From Acidaminococcus timonensis (lineage in GTDB: Bacteria > Bacillota > Negativicutes > Acidaminococcales > Acidaminococcaceae): a stretch of DNA of 64,000 nucleotides. This document shows positions 16,397-26,290 of the stretch, piece by piece. The notes beneath the pieces are model-generated. The model was not told the origin of the DNA, did no database searches, and was given only the letters and a program-made list of their open reading frames with translations. A program made the position numbers and the translations under genes. Location of the stretch: NCBI RefSeq assembly GCF_900106585.1, contig NZ_FNWH01000006.1, forward strand, positions 1,178,001 through 1,242,000, read 5' to 3'. Positions within the stretch are counted from its first letter, which is position 1. Each line of letters starts with the position of its first letter.

Positions 16397-18715
16397 CTAG
16401 AAAGAATCTCGTTGCCAACGATAACTATACCATATTGGGGTAGCTCCGTCAAAAACGATTTTCACTGCGCCCACCTGATCCGTTCGGACCAGGGGAATCT
16501 TATGAGTCTCCAGTTTCTCAATTGTCTCCCTATGGGGATGACCGAAGGAATTCCGCCTGCCGGCGGATACCACGGCCAGACGCGGCCGTACAGTCTTCAG
16601 GAAGACTTCCGACGAAGAAGTCCTGGAACCGTGATGGGATACCTTGAGCACATCACTCTGGATGGGCTTTTGGGCCGCCAGTTCCTCCACTTCCGCCGGA
16701 GCATCCCCGGTAAAGAGAAAACTGTGGCCATCACAGCTCATACGTACGATGGCAGAGTTCTCGTTCCCTGTTCCTCCTTTCTCTTCCAACTTCGGTGCTT
16801 CTACGATTTTTATTATACTCTTTTTTTTGCCTATTTTCTGGTTTGTTTGCATTTTGTATACAATTTTGCTGGTGTTCTTTCTTTGTACCAGATGTAACGC
16901 TTTTTCTACGTCTTTACTAGGATTTTCCAGAGGCAGATAGATGGCCGCAACCGGCATCCAGCGCAGGAGTCCCGCCAGTCCTCCTGCATGGTCATGGTGC
17001 CCGTGGCTGAGGAAAACAGCATCTACCTGATCCGTCCCCAGGTAGCGCAAAAACGGCACCAAAATTTTTTCTCCGGGATCAAAATGCCCGCTGAGTCCCC
17101 CTGTATCGAACACAAAGACCTGCCGCTCCGGGGTGACCACCACAGCACAATCCCCCTGTCCCACGTCCAGGAAATAGGCCGAGAAAGTCCGGGGCCGGAA
17201 ATGGTGGGCAACCAGCAGGAGACAAAGGGCCAACCCTGAGGCCAGGATTCCGGCCCGCCGCAGCCGGGGCCGCTCCGGTCTGAACCAGCCCTGTTCCAGC
17301 AGCGCCAGCACCAGGAGCAGGTACAGGGGCCACACCCACAGGGGCACCTGGCCCGAAACCCAGTGGGTCCCGGGCAATCGGGCGAGCCACTCTCCACCCC
17401 AAAGCGAAATCCCCAGCAGCTGCCCTGCCCCCACCAGCAGCAGCCGCCCCGGAAAGGAAAGCCCCAGGGCACTCAGCATGGCACCTGCCGCACCAAAGGC
17501 CAGGCAGAGAGAAAGCAGAGGCACCAGCAGCACATTGGCCAGCAGCGACACCAGGGACAGCATGTGGAAATGGTGGATCAGAAAAGGAAGCCCCAGGATC
17601 TGGGCCCCCAGAGGTACAGAAAGGCCCCGGGCCAGAGGCTGAGGCAGCCATACCGCCAGTTTCTCTTCAACAGGACGGCGCAGCAGCAGCAGCCCCCCGG
17701 CGGCCGCAAAAGAAAGCTGGAATCCCGGATCCCACACCCACCAGGGATGCCAGGCAGGGAGCAGCAGCAATCCCAGACCCAGGAAGGCCGTACTGCTGGC
17801 CCGTTTCCGGTGCACCCGGCCCCACAGGGCACCCAGCCCCAAAAGCAGGGCCCGGCACACAGAGGCCCGCAGGCCGCACAGGATGCCATAGGAGACCAGC
17901 AGAAGGGCCACCAGCAGAGCGCCCATCTTCCGGGGCAGCGGCAGGAAAGCCGCTCCTCCGGCAAAAAGGCCCAAAAGCAGGGCTACATGGCTGCCGGAAA
18001 CAGAAAGCAGATGGCTGAGCCCGCAGCGGGTAAAAAGCCGTAACCGTTCCGCCGGTATGCCCCTGCTGCCTCCCAGCAGCATCCCTTCCAGAAGGGCGCT
18101 GTCCTCAGGACCCAGGGCCTGGCGCAACTGGCTGCGCAGGATTTCTCCCAGCGCAAAGACCCGATCCTGCCAGACGGGCGCCCTGTCCACCACCCGGCAG
18201 TCCCCTCCCACCGTCTCCAGACTGCCTCCTTCCCCGGCAATGGCCGCCCTGGTTTCCGGGGCCGGCGTGCCCGGATTGTAGAAACCGTCTGGAGCCTGGA
18301 ATGTCCCCTGCACTTCCACTGTTCCCTGCTTTGGCCGGAACTTCCCTGCCTTACGGACAAAGACCCGCACCCTTCCCCGTTTTTCCTCCAACAGGAAAGA
18401 AAGAGAACCAGTCCGCTCCTCCCGGACTGAACCGGGCACCACCCGGCCAGTCAGAAGGACCTTCCGCTCCACCAGCAGAGCCATCCGCTCCTGGGCCGTC
18501 GTAGTCACGGAAGACCGCAGTCCTCCCAGACAGAAGATCAGCAGGAAACAGCCGATCTGCCAGCTGTTCCTGCCCTTCTGGCTTCTGTAGAGCCAGAGCA
18601 GCATTCCCCCGCAGATTCCCGAGGCCAGGCCCCACGCCCACCAGGGGACCGGCTGCCTCAGACCGGCAGCAATCCCCACGGCAAAAGCCACTCCTGCCTC
18701 CAGTACAGGTGACAT
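16397..18715 (-). CDS. comEC: DNA internalization competence protein ComEC/Rec2
   Basis: Membrane channel for transforming DNA. 772 residues: an N-terminal DUF4131-like region, a central competence domain with about ten hydrophobic helices (LSHLLSVSGSHVALLLG is the family signature near residue 230), and a C-terminal metallo-beta-lactamase domain with SHGHHDHAGGL near residue 570. The full three-domain layout suggests it is functional. Its ATG lies one base after the comEA stop, and its GGAGG is inside comEA. Confidence 0.95.
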   Translation of the reverse strand: MSPVLEAGVAFAVGIAAGLRQPVPWWAWGLASGICGGMLLWLYRSQKGRNSWQIGCFLLIFCLGGLRSSVTTTAQERMALLVERKVLLTGRVVPGSVREERTGSLSFLLEEKRGRVRVFVRKAGKFRPKQGTVEVQGTFQAPDGFYNPGTPAPETRAAIAGEGGSLETVGGDCRVVDRAPVWQDRVFALGEILRSQLRQALGPEDSALLEGMLLGGSRGIPAERLRLFTRCGLSHLLSVSGSHVALLLGLFAGGAAFLPLPRKMGALLVALLLVSYGILCGLRASVCRALLLGLGALWGRVHRKRASSTAFLGLGLLLLPAWHPWWVWDPGFQLSFAAAGGLLLLRRPVEEKLAVWLPQPLARGLSVPLGAQILGLPFLIHHFHMLSLVSLLANVLLVPLLSLCLAFGAAGAMLSALGLSFPGRLLLVGAGQLLGISLWGGEWLARLPGTHWVSGQVPLWVWPLYLLLVLALLEQGWFRPERPRLRRAGILASGLALCLLLVAHHFRPRTFSAYFLDVGQGDCAVVVTPERQVFVFDTGGLSGHFDPGEKILVPFLRYLGTDQVDAVFLSHGHHDHAGGLAGLLRWMPVAAIYLPLENPSKDVEKALHLVQRKNTSKIVYKMQTNQKIGKKKSIIKIVEAPKLEEKGGTGNENSAIVRMSCDGHSFLFTGDAPAEVEELAAQKPIQSDVLKVSHHGSRTSSSEVFLKTVRPRLAVVSAGRRNSFGHPHRETIEKLETHKIPLVRTDQVGAVKIVFDGATPIWYSYRWQRDSF

Positions 18716-18716
18716 G

Positions 18717-19361
18717 CTACACCTCCACCTGGTCTGCCAGGCGCCGGAATTTGGCCGGTCCGATTCCCGATACCTGCTGCAGGTCCTCCACTTTCTGGAA
18801 GGGTTTCTGCTGTCTGTACTGGATGATCCGCCGGGCCAGGGCAGGCCCGATCCCGGGAATCGTGGTCAATTGGACTTCGTCCGCCGTGTTCAGGTTCACT
18901 TTTCCCCCAGGGACAGGGCCTGGAGAAGCCTTCTCAAAGGTTTCGTCTCCCGCTGACCCGCCTCCGCTGCCACCTGAAACAGGTGTCGTTCCGCTGTTTC
19001 CACGGGTCCGTCGGCTGCCCTTCTTCAAAAACGGTACGTTCACCTGGCTGCCGTCCTTACACTTTTTGGCCAGATTCACCCGGGTGAGGTCCGCTTCTTC
19101 CGTGGCGCCTCCCGCCACCTCCAGGGCCTCCTGGTACCGGATGCCCGGCTCCACCTGGTACAGACCCGGACTCTGCACCGCTCCGCTGATGTAGATGGTG
19201 GCTCTGGCTTTTTTCTCCGGATGGGGCACTGCTACCTGTGCCTCCGCCTGTCCGGCAGTGGTTTCAGGGACCCTGCTCTGGCTCTGCCACAGGCCGCCTG
19301 CAGCACAGCAGAGCACGATACCCAGTACCACCAGCCACTTTTTTCTCTCCCAGGGATCCAT
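18717..19361 (-). CDS. comEA: Competence DNA-binding protein ComEA
   Basis: Binds incoming DNA outside the membrane. About 214 residues: one membrane helix near residues 8-25 (WLVVLGIVLCCAAGGLW), a SLBB domain (about 55-115, with IYISGAVQSPGLYQV), a Gly/Ser/Pro linker and a C-terminal helix-hairpin-helix pair (VNLNTADEVQLTTIPGIG, then ISGIGPAKFRRL-like). AAGGAGG precedes two adjacent ATGs (19364 and 19361); the second has better spacing. Leads a comEA-comEC-holA-gltS run. Confidence 0.93.
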   Translation of the reverse strand: MDPWERKKWLVVLGIVLCCAAGGLWQSQSRVPETTAGQAEAQVAVPHPEKKARATIYISGAVQSPGLYQVEPGIRYQEALEVAGGATEEADLTRVNLAKKCKDGSQVNVPFLKKGSRRTRGNSGTTPVSGGSGGGSAGDETFEKASPGPVPGGKVNLNTADEVQLTTIPGIGPALARRIIQYRQQKPFQKVEDLQQVSGIGPAKFRRLADQVEV

Positions 19362-19480
19362 CATAAAACCTCCTTTTTGCAGAAACAGTCTACCCACCCC
19401 ATTCGACACGGAATAGCGGATTCCTTCCTCCCTGCAAAAAGAAGGTCATTAAGTGCAAAAAAACCGTCAAGTTTGAAAAA

Positions 19481-19597
19481 AGGGGGTGTGAAAAAATGCT
19501 TTTTCACACCCCGTCACTAGTCTCTAGTCACTAGCCGATGGAAGCCAGCTGACGCTAGCGAAATAAAGGCGCTGTGAATGATTTTTCACAGCGCCTT
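19481..19597. repeat. Dispersed repeat family A, full copy, doubling as leuS terminator
   Basis: Complete unit in order: GGGGTGTGAAAAA hairpin with ATGC loop, four CACTAGT-like heptamers, GATGGAAGCCAGCTGACGCT, then the GGCGCTGTGAA/TTCACAGCGCC hairpin. On the minus strand the last hairpin follows leuS and is trailed by TTTATTTC, so it can serve as the leuS terminator. Confidence 0.85.
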
Positions 19598-19627
19598 TGG
19601 GTCCTCAGGCCCTAAGTCTCGAATTTC

Positions 19628-22117
19628 TTATTTTGCTACGATATTCACCAGACGTCCCGGTACGGCAATGACCTTCAGGACTTTCCTATCTCCGATGGCA
19701 GCCTTCACTTCCGGCTGTTCCAGGGCCAGTTTGCCCAGTTCATCCCGGCTGATATCCGGAGCGGTCATGATCCGGTCCTTGCCCTTGCCGTTCACCTGGA
19801 TCAACACTTCCACCTCGTCCACCTTGATGGCTTCCGGATCGTAGGTGGGCCAGGCTTCCTTGTGGATGCTGGTCTCACTGCCCATGGCGTCATGCCACAG
19901 TTCTTCCGTGATGTGCGGCGTGAACGGAGCCAGCATCAGCAGCAGCTTGGAGATGGCTTCGTAGATCAGCCCGTCGTTCACAGTTTCGGCCTTGTCCTTG
20001 TAGGCGTACAGGGCATTCACCAGTTCCATGAGCGTGGAAATGGCCGTGTTGAAGTTGAACCGGTTGTCGATGTCCTCGGTCACCTTCTTCACGCTGGTAT
20101 GGAGGATATGACGCAGTTCCTTGTCCTGTTCGTTCAGGTTCTTCGTGTCGTAGCTGGTCACCTTTTTGGCCAGTACATCCTTGAAGTGGTACACCAGGCG
20201 CCATACCCGATTCAGGAACCGGAAGGATCCTTCCACACCCTTGTCGCTCCATTCCAGTTCCCGTTCCACAGGAGCGGCGAACATAATGAACAGACGGGCG
20301 GTATCGGCCCCGAACTTGCCCACGATTTCTTCCGGAGACACCACGTTGCCCAGAGATTTACTCATCTTGGCCCCGTCCTTGATCACCATGCCCTGGGTCA
20401 GCAGGTTGGTGAAGGGTTCGTCAGCATCTACCAGACCGGCGTCATGCAGCACCTTCATGAAGAACCGGGAATACAGCAGATGCAGGATGGCGTGTTCGAT
20501 GCCGCCGATGTACTGATCTACCGGCATCCAGTGGTTCACAGCCTCTTCGCTGAACGGTGCCTTGTCGTTATGGGGATCGGTATAACGCAGATAGTACCAG
20601 GAAGAGCACAGGAAGGTATCCATGGTGTCCAGTTCCCGTTTGGCCGGGCCGCCGCATTTCGGGCAGGTGCAGTTTACGAAGCTTTCGCTGGTGGCCAGCG
20701 GGGAGCTGGCGCCTGCATCGAATTTCACGTCCGTGGGCAGCTTCACCGGCAGGTCTTTTTCCGGTACCAGCACTTCGCCGCAGTGAGGGCAGTACACCAC
20801 AGGGATCGGGCAGCCCCAGTACCGCTGCCGGCTGATCAGCCAGTCACGCAGACGGTAGTTCACCCGGCGTTTGCCCAGGCCCTTTTCTTCCATGTAGTCG
20901 ATGATGGCTTTCATGGCCTTGTGCATTTCCATGCCCGTGAACTGACCGGCGTTGACCAGTACGCCGTCCTTGTCTTCGTAGGCGTCGGTCATTTCCTCCA
21001 GCTTCAGTTCATGGTCCTTGGGCTGCAGGGTCAGGATCTTCCTGATGCCATATTTGGTTGCGAACATCCAGTCACGATGGTCGCCGGTGGGCACGCCCAT
21101 GACGGCGCCGGTCCCGTAGTCCACCAGTACATAGTTGGTGATCCAGATCTGCACCTTTTCGCCGGTCAGGGGATGGATGCAGTCTACCCCGGTGTACATG
21201 CCCAGTTTTTCCGATTCACTGGAGGTCCGTTCGATATCGGAGGTATTCTTCACTTTGTTGCAGAAGGCTTCCAGTTCTACTTTCTTCGGGTTGTCCTTCA
21301 GCAATTCCTCCACCATGGGATGTTCCGGCGGAATAACCACGAAGGTGACGCCATAGATGGTATCCGGACGGGTGGTGTACACCATCAGTTTCTTGTGCAG
21401 GCTGGGTACGTCGAAGCCGAATTCCAGGCCTTCGCTGCGGCCGATCCAGTTGCGCTGCATGGTCTTGACCCGATCAGGCCAGCCCTTCAGCTTGTCCAGG
21501 TCATCCAGCAACTGTTCGGCATAGTCGGTGATCTTGAAGAACCACTGGCTCAGCTGTTTTTTCTCTACAGGCTGATGGCAGCGCCAGCATTTGCCGTCTT
21601 CCACCTGTTCGTTGGCCAGTACAGTCCCGCAGGTATTGCACCAGTTCACGGAAGCTTCCTTCTTCACGGCCAGGCCCCGTTTGTACATCAGTTCAAAGAA
21701 CCACTGGGTCCATTTGTAGTATTCTTCCTTGCAGGTGGTCACCTGACGGTCCCAATCGTAGGAAAGCCCCAGTTCCTTCAGCTGCCGGGTCATGTTGGCG
21801 ATATTTTCCATGGTCCATTTGGCAGGCGGGATATGGTGCTTGATGGCCGCATTTTCAGCCGGCATCCCGAAGGAGTCGAAGCCGATGGGGTGCAGCACGT
21901 TGAAGCCCCGCATGGTGCGGAAGCGGGCCACTACATCCCCGATGGAGTAGTTCCGCACATGCCCCATGTGCAGATTACCGGACGGATAGGGGAACATTTC
22001 CAGCACATAGGATTTGGGCCGGGGATCATCGTTCTCCACCTTGTAGGTCTTGTGGTCTGCCCAGTACTTCTGCCACCGGGCTTCGATCTCATGCGGTTCA
22101 TACTTTTCCTCGAACAT
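19628..22117 (-). CDS. leuS: Leucyl-tRNA synthetase
   Basis: Charges tRNA-Leu. About 829 residues, standard bacterial length. The class I signature [17 protein letters not shown] (HIGH-type HMGH) is near residue 42, the editing domain includes [14 protein letters not shown], and [10 protein letters not shown] (KMSKS) is near residue 580. AGGAGG sits one base from the first ATG but seven from the third codon, which is taken as the start. Its leader is short (about 100 bases), too short for a T-box. Confidence 0.97.
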   Translation of the reverse strand: MFEEKYEPHEIEARWQKYWADHKTYKVENDDPRPKSYVLEMFPYPSGNLHMGHVRNYSIGDVVARFRTMRGFNVLHPIGFDSFGMPAENAAIKHHIPPAKWTMENIANMTRQLKELGLSYDWDRQVTTCKEEYYKWTQWFFELMYKRGLAVKKEASVNWCNTCGTVLANEQVEDGKCWRCHQPVEKKQLSQWFFKITDYAEQLLDDLDKLKGWPDRVKTMQRNWIGRSEGLEFGFDVPSLHKKLMVYTTRPDTIYGVTFVVIPPEHPMVEELLKDNPKKVELEAFCNKVKNTSDIERTSSESEKLGMYTGVDCIHPLTGEKVQIWITNYVLVDYGTGAVMGVPTGDHRDWMFATKYGIRKILTLQPKDHELKLEEMTDAYEDKDGVLVNAGQFTGMEMHKAMKAIIDYMEEKGLGKRRVNYRLRDWLISRQRYWGCPIPVVYCPHCGEVLVPEKDLPVKLPTDVKFDAGASSPLATSESFVNCTCPKCGGPAKRELDTMDTFLCSSWYYLRYTDPHNDKAPFSEEAVNHWMPVDQYIGGIEHAILHLLYSRFFMKVLHDAGLVDADEPFTNLLTQGMVIKDGAKMSKSLGNVVSPEEIVGKFGADTARLFIMFAAPVERELEWSDKGVEGSFRFLNRVWRLVYHFKDVLAKKVTSYDTKNLNEQDKELRHILHTSVKKVTEDIDNRFNFNTAISTLMELVNALYAYKDKAETVNDGLIYEAISKLLLMLAPFTPHITEELWHDAMGSETSIHKEAWPTYDPEAIKVDEVEVLIQVNGKGKDRIMTAPDISRDELGKLALEQPEVKAAIGDRKVLKVIAVPGRLVNIVAK

Positions 22118-22223
22118 GAACATACCTCCTATTGAGAAAACCCACCTGAAACACCTTGCATAAGTTGCCGGGATTCAGTAACATATGTGTATTACAGTGG
22201 TTTTTATCATGTGTAATAGAATC

Positions 22224-22252
22224 ATTATATATTTCACAACTTATAAAGTCAA
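22224..22252 (-). promoter_or_regulatory. Promoter of leuS
   Basis: TTGACT and TATAAT with exactly 17 bases between them on the minus strand, about 107 bases before the leuS start. Confidence 0.75.
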
Positions 22253-22272
22253 CGCAGGAAGGAGTGGGAACT

Positions 22273-22974
22273 ATGGCAATCTATGCCATGGGAGACTTGC
22301 ATTTTTCCGGAGAACCTCCCACGAAACCCATGGAAGTATTCGGAGAACAATGGCTGAATCATCGGGAGAAGGTACTGGAATACTGGAAACAGACGGTGAA
22401 GGACGGCGACACAGTGCTGCTGGTAGGCGACACCTCCTGGTCCATGGAGCTGCCCGACGCCGTGGCAAAAGACCTGGGGGTCCTGCAGGACCTGCCGGGA
22501 GAACTGGTGATCCTGAAAGGGAACCACGACTACTGGTGGACCTCTTTGAAAAAAATGGAGGAGGCCCTGCCCCGGGTCCATTTCCTCCACAATACGTTCT
22601 ACCAGACCGGGGATGTGGCCCTGTGCGGCACCCGGGGCTGGAACCTGCCCAGCATGAAGGGTTTCAGCGAGCACGACCAGCTGATCTACGACCGGGAATG
22701 CCAGCGGCTGGGACGCAGCCTGGAGGGGGCCAGAGCAACCGGAGCGAAACACCTCATCGCCGCCCTCCACTATCCCCCGCTGTACCATCCGGACGAAGTC
22801 ACGGGCTTCACAGAGCTGTGCAAGGAATACGGCGTGGAGCAGTGCATCTACGGCCATGTGCACGGGGATGCGGCCCACTTCCTGAACCTGTTCCAGGGCG
22901 TACGGGACGGTACCCAATACCGCCTGGTGGCCGCCGATTACGTGGATTTCAGGCTGGTGAAGATCAGGGATTGA
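22273..22974 (+). CDS. Metallophosphoesterase family protein
   Basis: 233 residues of the calcineurin-like phosphoesterase fold. The metal-ligand blocks are present in order: GDLHF (D-x-H), VGDTSW (GD), KGNHDYWW (GNHD), AALHYPPLY (H) and YGHVHG (GHxH). The substrate is unknown; the length and lack of extra domains fit the small intracellular hydrolases of this group. AGGAAGGAG precedes the ATG. Divergent from leuS, single gene, ending in a perfect palindromic hairpin. Confidence 0.88.
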   Translation: MAIYAMGDLHFSGEPPTKPMEVFGEQWLNHREKVLEYWKQTVKDGDTVLLVGDTSWSMELPDAVAKDLGVLQDLPGELVILKGNHDYWWTSLKKMEEALPRVHFLHNTFYQTGDVALCGTRGWNLPSMKGFSEHDQLIYDRECQRLGRSLEGARATGAKHLIAALHYPPLYHPDEVTGFTELCKEYGVEQCIYGHVHGDAAHFLNLFQGVRDGTQYRLVAADYVDFRLVKIRD

Positions 22975-22991
22975 CGAGTCAATCCCTGATC
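22962..22991 (+). terminator. Palindromic hairpin overlapping the phosphoesterase stop codon
   Basis: A perfect 14-bp inverted repeat GATCAGGGATTGAC/GTCAATCCCTGATC with a two-base spacer. There is no T-run, so it may block processing or act as a weak terminator. Confidence 0.5.
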
Positions 22992-23116
22992 AGTCACTAG
23001 TCATTCGTCCACAGTCACCAGCCAAAGGAAGCCAGCTATAGCTGGCAGGTTGGAAATCCTTTACAATTTGCTTCAGCAAATTTTCTCCTTTGGCTGTCGA
23101 CTAGTGACTAGTGACT
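22992..23116. repeat. Repeat family A relative with inverted ends
   Basis: Heptamers GTCACTAGTCA...CAGTCACCAGCCAAAGGA at the left are mirrored by TCCTTTGGCTGTCGACTAGTGACTAGTGAC at the right in readable pieces, enclosing two small hairpins (GCCAGCTATAGCTGGC and AATTTGCTTCAGCAAATT). The whole 125 bases can fold back on itself. Confidence 0.65.
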
Positions 23117-23143
23117 CTTATAAGTGTAAGAAAGGACTTTACT

Positions 23144-23923
23144 GTGCATCAATATCTGTTTTTCATCGGGGACTTCCCCATCCGTATGTATGGGCTCATG
23201 CTGTGCATGGCTATTTTCATGGCTACTTCTGTAGCCTACTTCCTGGCCTGGCGGGATGGCCGGGGCTGGGAAAAGCTGCTGCCCGACATCGGCATCTATG
23301 GCGGATTCGCCGGCCTGGTAGGAGCCCGTCTGTGGGATGTATTCTTCTTCGACTGGGGTTACTACAGCGATCACCTGCTGGAAATCCCTTTCGTGTGGCA
23401 GGGAGGTATGGCCATCCAGGGGGGCATCCTGGGGGGTGTCGCTGCCGGTGCCTTCTATTGCTGGCGACATAAGGTAAACTGGATCGAGATGCTGGACGTG
23501 ATCTGCCCGGCCCTTTTCATCGGCCAGAGCATCGGCCGCATGGCCAACCTGCTGAACGGAGACGCTTTTGGGGCGCCCACCGGCGGAGACTTCGGCATTT
23601 TATACCCGGCAGGCACCCTGGCCCGCAGCACTTATGGGACCCAGCCCCTGTGGCCGGCAGAAGTCTGGGAAGGACAGATCGATGTGATTCTGTTTGCTGT
23701 CCTGCTGCTGTTCCAGACCACCCGGCCCAAAAAAGGGCAGCCCTGCTGCCTGTACGTCATGCTCTACAGCGTGCTCCGGTTCTTCCTGGAATTTCTCCGG
23801 GGAGACTATGTACAGCCCATGCTGTGGGGATTGAAAAGTGCCCAGGTGACGGCTCTGGTGTCGTTCTGTGCGGCTCTGGTGCTGTTTGTATTGGCGGGAA
23901 TGAAGAAAAAGCCAGTTGCGTAA
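23144..23923 (+). CDS. lgt: Prolipoprotein diacylglyceryl transferase
   Basis: Membrane enzyme that adds the diacylglyceryl group to lipoprotein precursors. About 259 residues with seven hydrophobic segments. Family features: IRMYGLMLCMAIF at the start, GLVGARLWDVFF, QGGMAIQGGILGG and the signature GRMANLLNGDAFGAPT near residue 135. GTG 23144 with AAAGGA nine bases upstream is preferred over a GTG at 23111, which lies within a repeat. Monocistronic. Confidence 0.94.
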   Translation: MHQYLFFIGDFPIRMYGLMLCMAIFMATSVAYFLAWRDGRGWEKLLPDIGIYGGFAGLVGARLWDVFFFDWGYYSDHLLEIPFVWQGGMAIQGGILGGVAAGAFYCWRHKVNWIEMLDVICPALFIGQSIGRMANLLNGDAFGAPTGGDFGILYPAGTLARSTYGTQPLWPAEVWEGQIDVILFAVLLLFQTTRPKKGQPCCLYVMLYSVLRFFLEFLRGDYVQPMLWGLKSAQVTALVSFCAALVLFVLAGMKKKPVA

Positions 23924-23937
23924 CACAGCTGGCTTTT
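23907..23937 (+). terminator. Terminator of lgt
   Basis: AAAAGCCAG/CTGGCTTTT stem that overlaps the last lgt codons. Confidence 0.6.
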
Positions 23938-23941
23938 GAAT

Positions 23942-23987
23942 AATAAGACGACAGGCCGGACCAAATGGTCCGGCCTGTCGTCTTATT
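23942..23987. terminator. Strong bidirectional hairpin between lgt and the aconitase gene
   Basis: A perfect 21-bp stem starting AATAAGACGACAGGCCGG with an AAAT loop, placed five bases from the aconitase stop codon. It would end the aconitate operon on the minus strand. Confidence 0.8.
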
Positions 23988-23992
23988 TCCCT

Positions 23993-26269
23993 TCATCGTT
24001 TCTTCCGGTTGTAATTAATCAGGCACCCGTCCAGGATGATATTCTTTTCCTCCTCCGTCAGGGGCTTGCAGTACAGGTCAATGGCCACAGGGCCTACTTT
24101 TTTCACCACATAGCCCCGGATATTTTCCAGGTCCCCTTCCAGGGCCTTCCGGATTTCCGGCAGATAGATCCAGTCTCCCACCTCAAAATCCACAGGATCC
24201 CCTTTCAGGTGCAGTGGCAGCATACCCCAGTTGATTACATTGCTCCGATACCGCTTGGTAGCGTAATCCTGGGTGATGTTGGCCAGACCTCCGATCACCC
24301 GCTGGCAGCTGGCAGCTTGTTCTCGGGCAGATCCATCCCCGGGCCGGGTGGCGTACACCAGGGATCCGATTTCCGTATTGGCCAGGGTAGGGCTGCCAGG
24401 CAGCACCTGGATCCGTTCCAATACCTCTGCCAGTTCCGGCAGATCCTTTCCTGCTTCCCGGGCCAGTTCCAGCTCCTTTACCGCCTTGGTCCGTTCCACA
24501 TACTCCGGATCCCGGCGGCTCAGGGTGAATTCAGCCAGCCCCAAGGGATTGGATCGGTAGGACGAAGTCTCCCCGGACGGGATCAGTTCGTCAGTGGTGG
24601 TCACCGGATCCAGGATCTTGGAACACACCTGGAGCAGCACGTTGTCTCCCAAGGCAGGCATTTCCGGCCAGTCTTTGATGTTGGGGCCGTAGAACAGTTT
24701 TTCTTCCGGTTCTGGCTTCCCGAACCCGTCGTATACCCGAGCCTTGTAGGCGCTGTCATCAAAGTGATAGGCAGGCACCTTCCCGAACACGTCAGCGAAT
24801 TCTTCCGCGGAGGTAAGGATACCTCCGTTGGCGGCGGTAGCGGCAATGCTCCGGGCATCCATGAGCGCCACGGCGGCCATCTGTCCCTGGCCCAGCTTGG
24901 ACCCCTCCCGGTTGGGAAAGTTCCGGGTATTGTGCCGGATGGACAGTCCGTTGTTCCCCGGAGTATCCCCTGCACCGAAGCAGGGTCCGCAGAAGGCTGT
25001 CTTCACCACAGCCCCGGCAGCCATCAGGTCACCCAGCATCCCTTTCTTCATTAAATCCATATACACCGGCAGGGAAGAAGGATACACGTTCAGAGCGAAT
25101 TCCCCGCTGCCCATGGACCGGCCCCGGAGCAGGGCGGCCGCTTCCGCCACATTGGAATAGTTGCCGCCGGAGCAGCCTCCGATGACCCCCTGCTGGACCT
25201 GGAGCTTCCCATCCCGGATTTTGTCGGTAAGAGTGTAGGACGCCCGGCCCCGGGCCACTTCTGCCGCTTTCTTTTCCGTCTCCCGGAGGATGTCTTCCAG
25301 GTTGGCGTTCAATTCATCGATGGTATAGGCGTTGGAGGGATGGAAGGGCAGGGCAATCATGGGCTTCACCGTGGACAGATCCAGCGTGATGCACCCATCA
25401 TAATAGGCCACGGGCCCCGGGTTCAGTTCTCTGTACTCCTCTTCCCGGCCATGTTCCTGCAAAAAGATCCGGGTGTCCTCATCCGTCCGCCAGATAGAGG
25501 ACAGACAGGTGGTTTCCGTGGTCATCACATCCACCGCATTCCGGTAATCGGTGGTCATGGAGGAAACCCCCGGACCCACGAATTCCATCACCTTGTTCTT
25601 CACATAGCCATTCTGGAATACGGCCCGGCACAGAGCCAGGGCGATATCCTGGGGGCCTACCCAGGGCTGGGGACGGCCGGTAAGGTACACAGCCACCACC
25701 TCCGGATAATCCGTATCCCAGGTATCCCCCAGGATCTGCTTGTCCAATTCTCCGCCCCCTTCTCCCACGGCCATGGTGCCCAGGGCCCCATAGCGGGTGT
25801 GGGAATCGGATCCCAGGATCATCTTCCCGCAGCCGGCGTGTCTTTCCCGCATATACTGGTGAATCACTGCCACATGAGGCGGTACGTAAATGCCCCCGTA
25901 CTTTTTGGCTGCGGTGAGCCCGAAGAGATGGTCGTCTTCGTTGATTGTGCCTCCTACTGCACACAGGGAATTGTGGCAGCAGGTGAGCACATAGGGCATG
26001 GGAAAATGATCCATGCCAGAGGCTCGAGCCGTCTGGATGATCCCCACATAGGTCAGATCATGGGAAGTCAGGGCATCGTAGCGGATCTTCAGCTTCTTCG
26101 GATTCCCACTGGTGTTGTGGCTCTGGAGGATGTTCCAGGCGATAGTCCCCTGCCGGGCGGATTCCCGGTCCAGAGGCCGCCCGATCCCAGCCTGGGCGAT
26201 GGCTTTATTTTCTTCCGGAAACAGTTCCCGGCCGTTGAGCAGATAGGCTCCGTTTTTGTACAATTCCAT
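23993..26269 (-). CDS. Aconitase-superfamily hydratase (YbhJ-like)
   Basis: About 758 residues. [4Fe-4S] ligand motifs of the aconitase fold are present: [12 protein letters not shown] near residue 388 and [16 protein letters not shown] near residue 440; substrate-pocket motifs GSDSHTRYG (near 172) and a C-terminal swivel domain with [15 protein letters not shown] (near 675) are readable. Length and order resemble the YbhJ-type hydratases rather than AcnA/AcnB. Likely hydrates aconitate to citrate/isocitrate. ATG 26269 has GAGGTG six bases upstream; three codons earlier a GTG overlaps that site. Third gene of prpF-permease-hydratase. Confidence 0.85.
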   Translation of the reverse strand: MELYKNGAYLLNGRELFPEENKAIAQAGIGRPLDRESARQGTIAWNILQSHNTSGNPKKLKIRYDALTSHDLTYVGIIQTARASGMDHFPMPYVLTCCHNSLCAVGGTINEDDHLFGLTAAKKYGGIYVPPHVAVIHQYMRERHAGCGKMILGSDSHTRYGALGTMAVGEGGGELDKQILGDTWDTDYPEVVAVYLTGRPQPWVGPQDIALALCRAVFQNGYVKNKVMEFVGPGVSSMTTDYRNAVDVMTTETTCLSSIWRTDEDTRIFLQEHGREEEYRELNPGPVAYYDGCITLDLSTVKPMIALPFHPSNAYTIDELNANLEDILRETEKKAAEVARGRASYTLTDKIRDGKLQVQQGVIGGCSGGNYSNVAEAAALLRGRSMGSGEFALNVYPSSLPVYMDLMKKGMLGDLMAAGAVVKTAFCGPCFGAGDTPGNNGLSIRHNTRNFPNREGSKLGQGQMAAVALMDARSIAATAANGGILTSAEEFADVFGKVPAYHFDDSAYKARVYDGFGKPEPEEKLFYGPNIKDWPEMPALGDNVLLQVCSKILDPVTTTDELIPSGETSSYRSNPLGLAEFTLSRRDPEYVERTKAVKELELAREAGKDLPELAEVLERIQVLPGSPTLANTEIGSLVYATRPGDGSAREQAASCQRVIGGLANITQDYATKRYRSNVINWGMLPLHLKGDPVDFEVGDWIYLPEIRKALEGDLENIRGYVVKKVGPVAIDLYCKPLTEEEKNIILDGCLINYNRKKR

Positions 26270-26290
26270 TTCATTCACCTCATTGACAGA

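Noticed and set aside
16384-16452. Longer holA start overlapping comEC
   Set aside because: It would overlap the last 56 bases of comEC and has no ribosome site, while GTG 16383 has AGGAG at good spacing and fits the family N-terminus.
19500-19560. Tandem CACTAGT repeats considered as a CRISPR array
   Set aside because: The repeats are 7-8 bases long with no spacers, and no cas genes are in the window.
22118-22272. T-box leader for leuS
   Set aside because: The leader from the mapped promoter is only about 100 bases, with no specifier stem, T-box sequence or terminator.
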